A stretch of DNA of 64,000 nucleotides from Megalobrama amblycephala (taxonomy: Eukaryota > Chordata > Actinopteri > Cypriniformes > Xenocyprididae): positions 2,790,192 to 2,854,191 of the forward strand of contig NC_063066.1 in assembly GCF_018812025.1 (NCBI RefSeq). Direction: 5' to 3'. The position numbers and the translations under genes are program-made. Under the pieces are notes generated by a model, which searched no databases, had not been told where the DNA came from, and saw only the letters and a list, made by a program, of their open reading frames with translations. Position 1 is the stretch's first letter. Every line of letters starts with the position of its first letter. Of the stretch, positions 1 through 10,468 are shown piece by piece.

Positions 1-342
1 CATCCATTAATCCATCCATCCATCAATGCACATCCATCCATCCATCCATAGCCATTCATCTGCCCATCCATCCATGCATCCATTCATCCATCCATCCATT
101 CATCTATCCATCCATGCATCCATCCATCCATCCATCCACATCAATCCATCCATCCAACCAACCACAGCCATCCACAGCCAACCATCCATCCATCCATCTA
201 TCCACATTCAACCATCCATCCATGCATCCATCCATCCATCACCATCAATCCATCCATCCATCCATAGCCATTCATCCACAGCCATCCATCCATCCATCCA
301 TCCATCCATCCATCCATCAATGCACATCCATCCATCCACCCA
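1..342. repeat. (CATC)n tetranucleotide satellite
   Basis: Imperfect tandem CATC/ATCC repeat with interruptions such as ACAGCCAT and GCATCCAT, running up to about 30 bases before the acceptor of the first visible alpha exon. It lies in the intron upstream of that exon. Open frames reading His-Pro-Ser-Ile here are repeat artefacts. Confidence 0.95.
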
Positions 343-375
343 CCATTTTTCAACTGCTTTCTCTTACACCTTCAG

Positions 376-519
376 ATGCTTACACTAATCGTGAAATTGT
401 CTACACATGGAGGAAGGGTCTTCAGGCATCTGTAGATTTTCCTCCAGAATCGTCAAGCTTACTTCAGTACGATCTTGTGGGCCAGACCTTGTTCACTGAA
501 ACATATAAATTCAGTACAG
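376..519 (+). CDS. gabra6: GABA-A receptor alpha subunit (alpha6-like), exon before TM1
   Basis: Partial gene; earlier exons lie left of the window. Acceptor TTCAG and donor GTATGT flank 144 bases, the usual size of this exon in GABA-A alpha genes. It encodes the end of the extracellular ligand-binding domain: [14 protein letters not shown], then [14 protein letters not shown], ending ETYKFSTG. The stretch SSSLLQYDL with a basic residue before KG is the alpha6 form (alpha4 has LVQYDL, alpha1 a quite different sequence). The last residues form loop C at the subunit interface that in alpha subunits contributes to modulator binding. The exon starts with two bases completing a codon and ends with one base, G, shared with the next exon. 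The subunit pairs with beta subunits in a pentameric chloride channel in the neuronal plasma membrane. Alpha-subunit identity is certain; the alpha6 versus alpha4 call is likely but rests on a short stretch. Confidence 0.93.
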
Positions 520-1055
520 GTATGTTTTTAGTTATTGCTTGATTTTATCAGAATATTACAGATGTAGCACATCAAATGTCTTGTACTATTACTACGGTGA
601 ATGACTTATCTAATTGTGTGTGTTAAGAGCTACAAGTCAGGCTGATCCCCGGGCAGCTTTCCCTCTGACAGGCAATCTAAGATGCTTAGCTGATCAGGCC
701 TAATTCATGATGTCTGCTTTTAAAAATAGCTGCGTTGCTATAAGCCTGTTCTAGGCTCTGATCATGTACCGAGAATGACCAGGGTCGCAGTAATGAGAAA
801 GGCAAAAGGCAGGGACCACCTGCTGGGTACCCATCAAATCTGTGGAAATGGATCAGGCACCTAAAAGAAAGGATTGTGCCCCCAAAGTTTACCTCTTACC
901 TTCTGACTTTGCCTTTTCTTGTAATTAAGGACAGAAAGTAAATGTTTTGGAAACCAGTTCGGCCAAATGGCCCCGATCAGAGCATCATATGGATGTGTGC
1001 AGGCTGCTGTATTTGCATAATTTGTCTTCTTCGATGTCCTCTTGGCACCGTCTAG
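520..1055 (+). other. alpha intron, no recognised element
   Basis: Intron of 536 bases between two alpha exons. No repeat family or coding potential recognised. The open frame reading into the next exon is only the exon plus read-through. Confidence 0.7.
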
Positions 1056-1208
1056 GTCTGTATTCTGTCCAGGTTGTCCATTTCTATCTTCAGAGAAAGC
1101 TTGGCTACCATCTTATCCAAACGTACATCCCTTTGATTATGGTGGTTGTGCTGTCACAAGTCGCGTTCTGGATCAACAAGGAGTCTGTTCCGGCTCGAAC
1201 AGTGGCTG
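1056..1208 (+). CDS. gabra6: GABA-A receptor alpha subunit, TM1 exon
   Basis: Exon of 153 bases, acceptor CCGTCTAG and donor GTACGA. Joined to the previous exon it reads [20 protein letters not shown], then [18 protein letters not shown] and [14 protein letters not shown]. This is the end of loop C, the pre-M1 segment (LQRK as in alpha6), and TM1 with its invariant proline. The length matches the canonical exon exactly, which fixes the acceptor at CTAG rather than the later CCAG. Conserved positions that differ from typical alpha subunits are Leu-Tyr-Ser-Val-Gln-Val where Glu-Tyr-Val-Val/Ile-Met-Thr is normal, Leu in place of Cys after the TM1 proline, and Ala in place of Phe in the ARTVFG linker to TM2. 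No stop or frameshift is present, so the gene looks intact but diverged. Confidence 0.93.
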
Positions 1209-1329
1209 GTACGAGTGTGTCTCGTTTTTTAAATGGGAGTATTAAAATGACATTGAACATCAAGTCTTTTATGGTCAGAAAGGCTGCATCTATTTGATAA
1301 AAAAATACAGCAAAAAACAATAATATTTT

Positions 1330-1522
1330 GAAATGATATTACAATAAAACAGAACTGTTTTCTATGTGATTATATTGTCAAATGTAATTTATTCCTGTGA
1401 TCAAAGCTGAATTTTCAGCATCATTACTCCAGTCTTCAGTGTCACATGATCCTTCAGAAATCATTCTGATATGATGATTTGATGCTCAAGAAACATTTAT
1501 GATTATTATCAATGTTGAAAAC
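1330..1522 (+). mobile_element. fragment of dispersed GTTCAAAAGTTTGGG-type repeat
   Basis: About 190 bases matching, by eye, 40665-40960 and 42440-42640 in this window. Shared blocks include CTGTTTTCTATGTG, GTAATTTATTCCTGTGAT and TTTTCAGCATCATT. Only the middle of the family is present. It supplies an empty-site sequence (AAACATTTATGATT near 1491-1504) for the hairpin insertion at 40847-40922. Confidence 0.8.
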
Positions 1523-1769
1523 AGAATGATGAATTACAAAATGTACTCTATAACAGAGTACACCGCAAAACAGCATAATGCAATGCGCTTGACTTGACCT
1601 TTCATTTTCAGAATGATGAATGAACTGGAAGTAATATCAGCCTCATCTTATGTCTGTTTCTTGACTCTTTATTTGACCGTACTGCCAAATGTTGCATTTA
1701 TATTTCTCCATTGTTTTTAATTAGATAGTCATTCGCAATGCTTCATGGAATTAGAGTTAGTGCACACAG

Positions 1770-2222
1770 TAGGGATGCACCGATATGAAAATTTTGACCG
1801 ATATGATAACCGATAATTCTTTATATTTAAAAGCAGATAACCGATAAATTAGCCGATAAATCTAAATCCAAATTTTTATGTAATTTTTGAGAGCCTGATT
1901 ACAAAAACACAAGTTTCACCATTAAAATCCATGTCCCAAACACACAATTATAATGTTCTCATTATAATATTATGTAGCTTATATGACAGACTTGCGCTGC
2001 ACATGTTGAACTTGACTGTATTTTCCTTTTTGAAGTGATTTCAATCATATTTCAAGCAAAACCATCATGGTGAACAGTGCACATCTGAAGTGTCTCATCT
2101 GAAGGAAATAATCCATTATTTATCGGCTTTAATATATCGGCCAAATTTTCATATCGGACCGATAACATTTAAAAATGAACATATATCTGCCGATACCGAT
2201 ATGGTGGCCGATATATCGTCTA
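1770..2222. mobile_element. degenerate hAT-like non-autonomous element (TAGGGATGCACCGAT end)
   Basis: Begins TAGGGATGCACCGATATG, contains many CCGATAA / GGCCGATA motifs and ends in GGCCGATATATCG. The same family forms the better-preserved copy at 29936-30369, with matching interior (GAGAGCCTGATTACAAAAAC and the CTGAAGGAAAT block). The right terminus is damaged and no target duplication could be read. No transposase. Confidence 0.75.
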
Positions 2223-2408
2223 GTACCTTTATATTTTTGTCAGATTTTCAAATAGTTTTTTGCTTCAAATCTAATTTTGCAATGTATTTCACCTTGTAGC
2301 TGGTTGAAATGGCTTATAACACTTTAACGAAGACTTAAAATGTGAAAAATGAATGGGAAAAATACCTCAGGAACCAGCGCCACTAAAAAGTGGTAACTAC
2401 TAGTGGTC

Positions 2409-3085
2409 TTAAAGGGATAGTTCACCCAAAATGAAAATTTGATGTTTATCTGCTTACCCCCAGCACATCCAAGATGTAGGTGAGTTTGTTTCTTCAGTAG
2501 AACACAAATGATGATTTTTAACTCCAACCGTTGCGGTCTGTCAGTCGTATAATGCGTGTCAATGGGAACTTCGTCTATAAGAGTAAAAAAAAAACATGCA
2601 CAGACAAATCCAAATTAAACCCTGCGGCTCGTGACGACACATTGATGTACTAAGACACGAAACGATCGGTTTGTGCAAGAAACCAAACAGTATTTATATA
2701 ATTTTTTACCTCTAATACGCACTCTGTTGCCGGAAGTGATGTCTCGCACTCATTGACATATACACGCGAGACATCACTTCCGTCATCAGACCTCACACAC
2801 CGGATGCTCAAGGTATTAGAGGTAAAAAATGCTAACTACTGTTTGGTTTCTTGCACAAACCGATCGTTTCGTGTCTTAGGACATCAATGTGTCGTCACGA
2901 GCCGCAGGGTTTAATTTGGATTTGTCTGTGCATGTTTTTTTTTTACTCTTATAGACGAAGTTCCCATTGACACGCATTATACGACTGACAGACCGCAACG
3001 GTTGGAGTTAAAAATCATCATTTGTGTTCTACTGAAGAAACAAAGTCACCTACATCTTGGATGCCCTGGGGGTAAGCAGACACAG
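2409..3085. mobile_element. fold-back element with GGGATAGTTCACCC end
   Basis: Starts TTAAAGGGATAGTTCACCC, a very common teleost short inverted-repeat terminus. From about 2451 to 3083 the sequence is almost one continuous palindrome: GACGAAGTTCCCATTGACAC near 2955 mirrors 2555-2575, and TTTTTTACCTCTAATA mirrors TATTAGAGGTAAAAAA around a centre near 2765. The right end stops at GGGGGTAAGCAGACAC, so the matching right terminal GGGTGAACTATCCC is missing. The remnant ends about 80 bases before the acceptor of the next alpha exon. Confidence 0.85.
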
Positions 3086-3165
3086 TTTTGTTTCATCAAC
3101 GTCTCATGCTTTATTTCTCATATTTGCATGAACTTCTTGTTCACATAGTCCCTTCTGACCTTCAG

Positions 3166-3413
3166 GAATCACCACTGTGCTCACCATGACGACTCTAAGC
3201 ATCAGCGCCCGCTCCTCACTGCCCAAAGTCTCCTACGCCACTGCCATGGACTGGTTCATCGCCGTATGCTTTGCCTTCGTGGCGTCGGCCCTCGTTGAGT
3301 TTGCCGCGGTCAACTACTTTGCCACACTCGAGGCCAACAGGGAAAAACGCAGGCTCTCCAAGGGCTCCATTCTGGAGTCTGTAGCCCAGGGCAGCGACGA
3401 CGAGCCGGAGACG
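3166..3413 (+). CDS. gabra6: GABA-A receptor alpha subunit, TM2-TM3 exon
   Basis: Exon of 248 bases, acceptor CCTTCAG and donor GTAACT. It encodes [20 protein letters not shown] (pore-lining TM2 and TM2-TM3 linker), then [18 protein letters not shown] and [11 protein letters not shown] (TM3). [19 protein letters not shown] is the alpha4/alpha6 form; alpha2, 3 and 5 differ here. One unusual TM3 residue is Ala where Phe is normal (FVASALVEF against FVFSALIEF). After TM3 comes the start of the cytoplasmic loop, [20 protein letters not shown], then an acidic SDDEPET. The loop is family-variable and was not matched to any named paralogue. The exon ends in phase 0 and joins the TM4 exon at 7238. 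No other exon between them was recognised. Confidence 0.95.
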
Positions 3414-4556
3414 GTAACTATCTGCTACGAGCCTCACGTAATTAACACTGTACTCTGGTCGGAGCTCCGATATGCACGACACGAGCACTGCTCTTCACAA
3501 ACCACTGAACTGTGTCACTGTTATTGTGATGCTAAACGAGTGTCACTGCAGCTGCATACTTACGCCTCCCACAGGGGTGGTTAAATACCTCTAAAGTCAT
3601 ATTTAGCACGCATAACTAATCACAGCACATGGCTTAACCTTAACGTGTCCACAGCTGTGTTAAGAAGCGACTTTGATCAGGTGTTCAGTCGTCCGTGAGG
3701 AGTCATTCACCTGCTCTGCTCAGCTCTCGCAGCCATGTGTGAATTGTAGTTCTTATCTGTTTTGCTGAGTTAGATATGGTAATTCAACAGGCGTGTAACG
3801 TCTCCCGGGACTGCTCTCACACGGGGAGCTCATGGTTGGTGTTTTAAAAATAGCCTCCGTATTAAAACCGCGAGCCATGACTCTTATAATCTTTCACCTG
3901 TGCTGTGGATCCATTTGCTCCAGTTCTCTCTCTGGCTTAGAGACGAGGACTGTTAAAGGGGTCATGAACTGCGTTGTTTTATTGTTTTATAATGTTTCCT
4001 GGGGTGCACTTATAATGTTAGTATGCTTTTTACATCAAAAATTGTCATAATTTAGAAATAAAAGGCATTTTTCCTAAAAACCCTCTGATTTGAACGCTCT
4101 GTTTTAAGGGGCGTGTCTGCTGTGAGATTCAGTGTAAACGGCCACTGCTGTGATTGGCTGACATCTTTGCATATGAAATAGCCAAGTATTACTCTCTTGA
4201 AAACTTTTAGCATGTTTTTACTATTACAACTCTCAAGGTTAACTAATCGTGGAAAGCATTATATTTAGATTGTGGGATGAAAGGTTGCAGTGATGAACAT
4301 TGTAGTCGATCACAGACATGTTGTTGAGTTCATGAAAGCAGTGATCTCGTCAATTTCTGCACACTAATGAATGCTTTCATCATTACTAACAGTGGAAACA
4401 CGATGTAACTAATAGATTCGAGTCCAGAACTCAGTCACTGATAAACTCACGCTGTTTGATTGACAGCTCTAGTGACTGTAAAGGGAGCGTTATTTGATCG
4501 CTTTCTATATATAATTTAATCACTGTTTAAATAACAGATTATTTTCATCCTACTAA
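3414..4556 (+). other. alpha intron, mostly unassigned sequence
   Basis: The first 1.1 kb of the intron after the TM2-TM3 exon. The stretch around 3955-4500 (GGGGTCATGAACTGCGTTG, GGGGCGTGTCTGCTG) looks like a degenerate transposon copy but no clean ends were found. No coding potential recognised. Confidence 0.5.
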
Positions 4557-5316
4557 TGCTGCGTTCACACCGAACGCGTCTGGGGCGTTGATACTAGCCC
4601 ACCTTCTAGCTAGCAAAAGTCGGCCGGCATAACCGAGTTAAATTGCCGCTACAGGTTTCCAACTGACGAGATTATGTGTTTATTCAGAGGATCTGTGCAG
4701 AAAGAGATGAAAGCCCCTCCCATGACGCGAATTCGCGTCTGAACACACTTTGTTTAGACGCGCGAATTGAGCGAATTTTACGCGCGTCTGAAGCGTCTGA
4801 CTTAAAAATGTTCAAGCGTCCAACTAGACGCGTCTGGCGCGAATTTGACGCCCCAGACGCGTTCGGTGTGAACGCAGCATAACCAGATTGTCCGATTTCT
4901 TCGCTTATTCTCTTCCAGGCAAGGTCCTTTTTATTTCTGTCTCGATAAAAATATAATGAGACATCATAGAGCTCAGGGTGGCCACACACACAGCGACATC
5001 TTTGTTCTGGTCTCCACCACTGATCACATCATAAACACGTTACTACCAAAGCAGAGTCCCTGATTGGTTAACGCGCCGCGAATTTACGCCAAAGTTCAGA
5101 TTTTTCAACTCGGGCGTTTGGGCGTCAGACGCTCAATTCGCGCGTCAGCCGCGTGAACGCTCAATTCGCGCCGCGCTATTCGCGCGTCAACGGCCGATTC
5201 GCGCCGCGCTAGACGCTTGATTCGCGCCGCAGGACACCTAGACGCGCGTTTACATTGACTTAACATGTAAATCAGACGCCTCAGACGCCCCAGACGCGTT
5301 CGGTGTGAACGCAGCA
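4557..5316. mobile_element. Harbinger-like MITE, copy 1, left part inverted
   Basis: Terminal inverted repeats TGCTGCGTTCACACCGAACG and CGTTCGGTGTGAACGCAGCA are flanked by the 3-bp target duplication TAA (4554-4556 and 5317-5319), the PIF/Harbinger pattern. The interior is dense in AATTCGCG / GACGC motifs in both orientations, which could be subterminal binding sites. Compared with copy 2 (5421-6161), the left segment is reversed, so a complete terminal-repeat sequence sits internally and ends at 4879, again followed by TAA. No transposase; the open frames here are repeat artefacts. Confidence 0.88.
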
Positions 5317-5420
5317 TAAGAGAAACAAGGTGAAGTTGAGCGTTTAGTCACTGGTTTGATTTACTGACACACAAAGATCATCTGACTGTACATGAATCAT
5401 TAATATCAGATCAGGCATTA

Positions 5421-6161
5421 TGCTGCGTTCACACCGAACGCGTCTGGGGCGTCAAATTCGCGCCAGACGTGTCTAGTTGGACGCTTGAACATTTTGAAGT
5501 CAGACGCTTCGGACGCGCGTAAAATTCGCTCAATTCGCGCGTCTAAACAAAGTGTGTTCAGACGCGAATTCGCGTCATGGGAGGGGCTTTCAACTCTTTC
5601 TGCACAGATCCTCTGAATAAACACATAATCTCGTCAGATGGAAACCTGTAGCGGCAATTTAACTCGGTTATGCCGGCCGGATTTTGAAGGTGGGCTAGTA
5701 TCAACGGCTAAAATCATGCAAAAAGTTTTACAACTAACCAGATTGTCCGATTTCTTCGCTTATTCTTTTCCAGGCAAGGTCCTTTTTATTCCTGTCTCGA
5801 TAAAAATATAATGACACATCATAGAGCTCAGGGTGGCAGCGACATCTTTGTTCTGGTCTCCACCGCTGATCACATCATAAACACGTTACTACCAAGCAGA
5901 GTCCCTGATTGGTTAACGCGCCGCGAATTTACGCAAAAGTTCAGATTTTTCAACTCGGGCGTTTGGGCGTCAGACGCTCAATTCGCGCGTCAGCCGCGTG
6001 AACGCTCAATTCGCGCCGCGCCATTCGCGCGTCAACGGCCGATTCGCGCCGCGCTAGACGCTTGATTCGCGCCGCAGGACACCTAGACGCGCGTTTACAT
6101 TGACTTAACTTGTAAATCAGACGCCTCAGACGCCCCAGACGCGTTCGGTGTGAACGCAGCA
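5421..6161. mobile_element. Harbinger-like MITE, copy 2
   Basis: Same family as 4557-5316, with the same terminal inverted repeats, flanked by TTA on both sides (5418-5420 and 6162-6164). The 3-bp TTA/TAA duplication in two independent copies supports a PIF/Harbinger assignment. The right half is nearly identical to copy 1, suggesting recent activity or local duplication. Confidence 0.9.
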
Positions 6162-6373
6162 TTAGAATGAACACAGTTACTGACATGTTGTTGCATTACT
6201 GTCGAGTCCAAATCGTAAAAGTCTGAAATGCAATTGATTTACCAAAGAATCCACAGTGAAATGTACCGAATACAAATAAATAAAGCTCAACTGAGACATT
6301 CACATTGTTGAAAATAAATAATCATATTCCTGCATTAGGATCCTTTGAAAGGTAATGTTATTTTAGTCCTGTA

Positions 6374-6605
6374 AAGTCATTAAATTACGAGAAAAAAGTT
6401 GTTAAATTGCGAGAACAAATTCGTTAAATTATGAGAAAAATGTCGTTTAAATTTTGAGAAAAAAGTCGAGATAAAATGTTGAGAATAAAGTCATTAAATT
6501 ACGAGAAAAAAGTCGTTAAATTACGAGAACAAATTCGTTAAATTATGACTTTATTCTCAACATTTTATCTCGACTTTTTTCTCGAAATTTAATGACATTA
6601 ATCTT
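6374..6605. repeat. AT-rich tandem repeat ending in a 39-bp palindrome
   Basis: Repeated units of the form GTTAAATTACGAGAAAAAAG. Arms 6456-6494 and 6545-6583 are exact inverted copies, giving a hairpin with a 50-base loop. Likely a MITE remnant. Confidence 0.8.
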
Positions 6606-7237
6606 GAGATGGTTTTATTTTTTTATTATTGCTTGGCCCTAATCCTCTTCCGTACATTAATCAACGTGAATTTTGAGCAATTAATGATCTTTAATGATTA
6701 ATGATTAATGATTTATTTTTATTTACGTGTGAATAGCACTTGAATCCTGAGAAGTGTGTCATTACTTTTTCTGGCAGACTGACAATTTTTCACCTGGTGG
6801 AAGATAAAAGACTGTGAAAAAAAACTCTCATAGACTTACATTAAAGGAGCAACAAGAGCTTGTTGGTGGGTTGTTTTGACACGGTTCAGTATGTATGCAC
6901 ATAGTAACCACCCAAAGCACCCTAGCAACCACTAACAACACTCCAGCATTGTGGCGGCAAGTTTTGCACCAATCACCAATCAAACAAAAGTGATAATCAC
7001 GTTATTTTTCCACATCCGTTTGGTCCCCCAGTGTTGCAGAAAAAATTACGTACTGCAGCTTTAAATTGTAGTCAGTGTCATTAAACTGTATTATATCATA
7101 TACTAACTGATTACTGTTTTTGATTGCTATCCATCACGCTTAAATTATCAGTACCCTTAATGCTGATATATATTTTTCTTAGATCAGCTTGATTTGTGTC
7201 TTTCAGTTTCTTGACCTATTCTTTTCTTTCATCGTAG

Positions 7238-7483
7238 CCTCCGCCTGATGGCTATAGTCGGAGAAGACGGGCAGACTCCGTGTTTGAACAGCCCAGGACT
7301 CGCGTTCCCATCTTCCTTCAGGGCTCAGCTGTCCCACCCAACATGATGCTGGCAGGCACCAGCGCCATAGACACGTATGCCCGCATCCTCTTCCCTCTGG
7401 CCTTTGGGATCTTCAACCTCGTCTACTGGTACATCTACCTCAGCAAGGACACGCTGGAAAAGCCCAGGTCTGTGCTCTTATAA
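7238..7483 (+). CDS. gabra6: GABA-A receptor alpha subunit, TM4 exon
   Basis: Acceptor TTTCATCGTAG is followed in phase 0 by [20 protein letters not shown], a proline- and arginine-rich end of the cytoplasmic loop. Then comes the pre-TM4 segment [18 protein letters not shown] and TM4 [26 protein letters not shown] after TM4 is characteristic of alpha4 and alpha6. Read straight on, the frame ends [12 protein letters not shown] at 7483, a tail length normal for the family. However, AG/GTCTGT at 7467/7468 can act as a donor to the strong acceptor at 10468. That would give the tail EKPRKME-stop and place the 3' UTR at 10482 onward. The second option better explains the polyadenylation signal at 11482; transcripts are needed to decide. 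Coordinates here use the unspliced stop. Confidence 0.92.
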   Translation, partial: PPPDGYSRRRRADSVFEQPRTRVPIFLQGSAVPPNMMLAGTSAIDTYARILFPLAFGIFNLVYWYIYLSKDTLEKPRSVLL

Positions 7484-7592
7484 CGTCCCCGACAGACCTC
7501 TATAGTTTTTAGTATTTTCTCTTCATTTATGTGTTCTTTCCCTCAGTTATAAAGGGGGAAATCAGTAAAATTAAAGGTGCATTCACACAACC

Positions 7593-7922
7593 CAGGTGAA
7601 AAAACTAATTTTCACGCACTAATTTTGTACTTAATATACTAAAAATCCTTCTTTAGTTCTTCTTAAGATAATCTTGTAGTCTTGTAGTACACTATGGGTT
7701 CAAATGTACTATAAGTAGTATCTAAATGCATTTTTTAAATACAGAGATAGTATATTAAAAGCACATTTTAGTTCATATTCATGGTGTCTCAAAATAGCAC
7801 AGTAGAGTACACTTATTATCTTAAGAAGTACTGAAGAAGAATTTTTAGTATATTAAGTACAAAATTAGTGCACGAAAATAGAGCATTTTAAGTACATTAT
7901 GGAAGTGTACTTTTTTCACCTG
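7593..7922. mobile_element. short inverted-repeat element, CAGGTGAAAA ends
   Basis: Starts CAGGTGAAAAAACTAATTTT and ends GTGTACTTTTTTCACCTG. Inner arms ATTTTGTACTTAATATACTA and TAGTATATTAAGTACAAAAT are exact inverses. About 330 bp, AT-rich, non-coding. No clear target duplication. Confidence 0.8.
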
Positions 7923-8092
7923 CAAATGTCAGAATTACTGTAATTACAATATTTCGTTATAATAGAACTTAGAAAAATATAAAAATATTTTCAGAGAGCT
8001 CTGACTTCGCTGCAACGTCATGTAGAAACACTCACTTACTTTTGTAATATTTCTGTTTACTAATTCATATAATTTACTATTATTAAAGGTGC

Positions 8093-8772
8093 CGTAGAAC
8101 GCCTGTTTAAAAGATGTAATATAAGTCTAAGGTGTCCCCTGAATGTGTCTGTGAAGTTTCAGCTCAAAATACCCCATAGATTTTTTTTAAATAAATTTTT
8201 TAACTGCCTATTTTGGGGCATCATTAACTATGCACCGATTCAGGCTGCGGCCCCTTTAAATCTCGCGCTCCCCGACGCGACGGCTCTCGTGTCTCCGTGA
8301 ATACAGTAAGAAACGATGGTAACTTTAACCACATTTAACAGTACATTAGCAACATGCTAACGAAACATTTAGAAAGACAATTTACAAATATCACTAAAAA
8401 TATCATGATATCATGTCAGTTATTATCGCTCCATCTGCCATTTTTCGCTATTGTTCTTGCTTGCTTACCTAGTCTGATGATTCAGCTGTGCACAGATCCA
8501 GATGTTAATACTGGCTTGTGTAATGCTTTAAACATGAGTTGGCATATGCAAATATTGGGGGCGTACATATTAATGATCCCGACTGTTACGTAACAGTCAG
8601 TGTTATGTTGAGATTCGCCTGTTCTTCGGAGATCTTTTAAACAAATGAGATTTACACAAGAAGGAGGAAACAATGGTATTTGAGACTCACTGTATGTCAT
8701 TTCCATGTACTGAACTCTTGTTATTCAACTATGCCAAAGTAAATTCAATTTTTCATTCTAGGGCACCTTTAA
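8093..8772. mobile_element. TTAA-flanked element, AAAGGTGCC(G/C)TAGAA ends
   Basis: Terminal sequences TTAAAGGTGCCGTAGAA and TTCTAGGGCACCTTTAA are inverted with one mismatch, and TTAA stands at each outer edge. The interior includes AATGTGTCTGTGAAGTTTCA, also present in the elements at 20710, 27033 and 33015, so these families share internal sequence. No transposase frame. Confidence 0.82.
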
Positions 8773-8830
8773 TATCTTAATAATGCAAGAAAGAATATCC
8801 GGGTTGTCATTTAGTAATTACGACTTGACG

Positions 8831-9684
8831 TTAGCATTAGTTCACTTCAGAATTAAAATTTCCTGATAATTTCCTCACCCTCATGTCATCTAAGATGTTC
8901 ATGTCTTTTCTTTCTTCAGTTGAGAAGAAATGAAGGTTTTTGAGGAAAACATTCCAGGATTTTTCTCCATATAGTGGACTTCACTGGGGTTCAACGGGTT
9001 CAAAATGTCAGTTTCAGTGCAGCTTCAAAGAGCTCTACATGATCCCAGACGAGGAATAAGAGTCTTATCTAGAGAAACAATCGATCATTTTCTAAAAAAA
9101 ACAAAAAATTATATACTTTTTAACCACAAATGCTCGTCTTGCACTGCTCTGTGATGTGCCACGCATTACGTAATCATGTTGGAAAGGTCATGCAAAAACT
9201 CCATCTCATTTTCACCTCCAACTTCAAAATCGTCCAACATCGTTGTTTTACCTTTTTTTGTAAATGTCATTTGACTTAGTTTTTTCACATTCACTTTGTA
9301 AACACTGGATCGGTACTTCCGCGTGACCTTTCCAACATGATTACGTCATGCGTGGCTCATCTCAGAGCAGTGCAAGACGAGCATTTGTGTTTAAAAAGTA
9401 TATAATTTTAATTTTTTTTAAAAATGTCCGATGGTTTCTCTAGATAAGACTCTTATTCCTCGTCTGGGATCATGTAGAGCTCTTTGAAGCTGCACTGAAA
9501 CTGACATTTGGACCTGTTGAACCCCAGTGAAGTCCACTATATGGAGAAAAAATCCTGGAATGTTTTCCTCAAAAACCTTCATTTCTTCTCAACTGAAGAA
9601 AGAAAAGACATGAACATCTTAGATGACATGGAGGAGAGTAAATGATCAGGAAATTTTAATTCTGAAGTGAACTAATCCTTTAAT
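8831..9684. mobile_element. long fold-back element, GGATTAGTTCAC type
   Basis: Arms of roughly 380 bases (about 8840-9215 and 9315-9683) are inverted copies: AAGACGAGCATTTGTG near 9377 mirrors CACAAATGCTCGTCTT near 9125, and AACTGAAGAAAG near 9590 mirrors CTTTCTTCAGTT near 8910. Right terminus GAACTAATCCTTTA. Related to the TTAA-flanked element at 25666-26221. Confidence 0.88.
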
Positions 9685-10468
9685 AACAAATGGAAACGTT
9701 TGCTTCTCAGATGTTTTTCATGAGAAAAAATGACTTTTTTTCTGAAAATTGTAGGACAAACATGTGAGACAAAATAATAAAGCACTCCATTTTTGGTTAT
9801 AATGCAAAATATACAGGGACGCCATTTATTTTTCCTGAATTGGTGATTGCGTGGCTTTCATATTTATTCCTGCTCCGTAGCTTATCTTCTCATCCCAGCG
9901 ACACAGAATGTTTTTCAGGAAACATCATGATGGCACACTGGATCTTTTATCGAAGCTGTAAATACATGAATAATTTCTATAGCTAAAACAGCCGCAGGAC
10001 TTGAGCAGGTGAAAACAGGAGAGATGATGTTCCTTCTGGGTGACTCTGTTCCTGCGGTTCTTGAGGTTAGAGCCCCATCCAAGATTTATCACTCGGGGCC
10101 AACTCTTAAAAAAAAAAAAAAAAAAAAGATCCTCTGCCACATTCTCCGAAGAATGCTTGAATCATCTGATTTGTTCAAAGGGATCATGAACGTCACATTT
10201 AATCCCAAACTTCCTTCAATGCCGAAGGCACGAGATTTACCGAATCAAGAAAATCAACACATCCTCTCAAAATAGTCACTTATCAAACTCAAAAGCTAAA
10301 GTTTCATTATTTGTTTCCTGAGGGGAGCTGTCATTTGAGGCCTTACAAGATGCAATAATTTCACCCAGAAAAAATGATTTCCATCAAACATTAATCACTG
10401 ACGTCAGGCGCGTGCACGTGTCACGTTTTCATCTCTGCTGATCTTGTATTTGTCTTTTATCTCCACAG
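9685..10468 (+). other. end of alpha terminal intron
   Basis: No complete element recognised. A poly-A run stands at 10109-10127. The last 120 bases hold a CRE and an E-box and then a good polypyrimidine tract and acceptor (TCTTTTATCTCCACAG) at 10468. Confidence 0.6.
10399..10420. promoter_or_regulatory. CRE (TGACGTCA) next to E-box (CACGTG)
   Basis: A full palindromic cAMP response element (10399-10406) and a CACGTG E-box (10415-10420) lie 9 bases apart, 50 to 70 bases before the terminal alpha exon and 4 kb upstream of the beta start codon. Sequence matches only; function is inferred. Confidence 0.35.

Noticed and set aside
26..388. His-Pro-Ser-Ile repeat protein
   Set aside because: Translation of the CATC satellite upstream of the alpha exon.
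4676..6186. Arg-rich frames in the Harbinger-like MITEs as histone- or protamine-like proteins
   Set aside because: They are translations of the GC-rich AATTCGCG/GACGC subterminal repeats and appear in both orientations in inverted copies.
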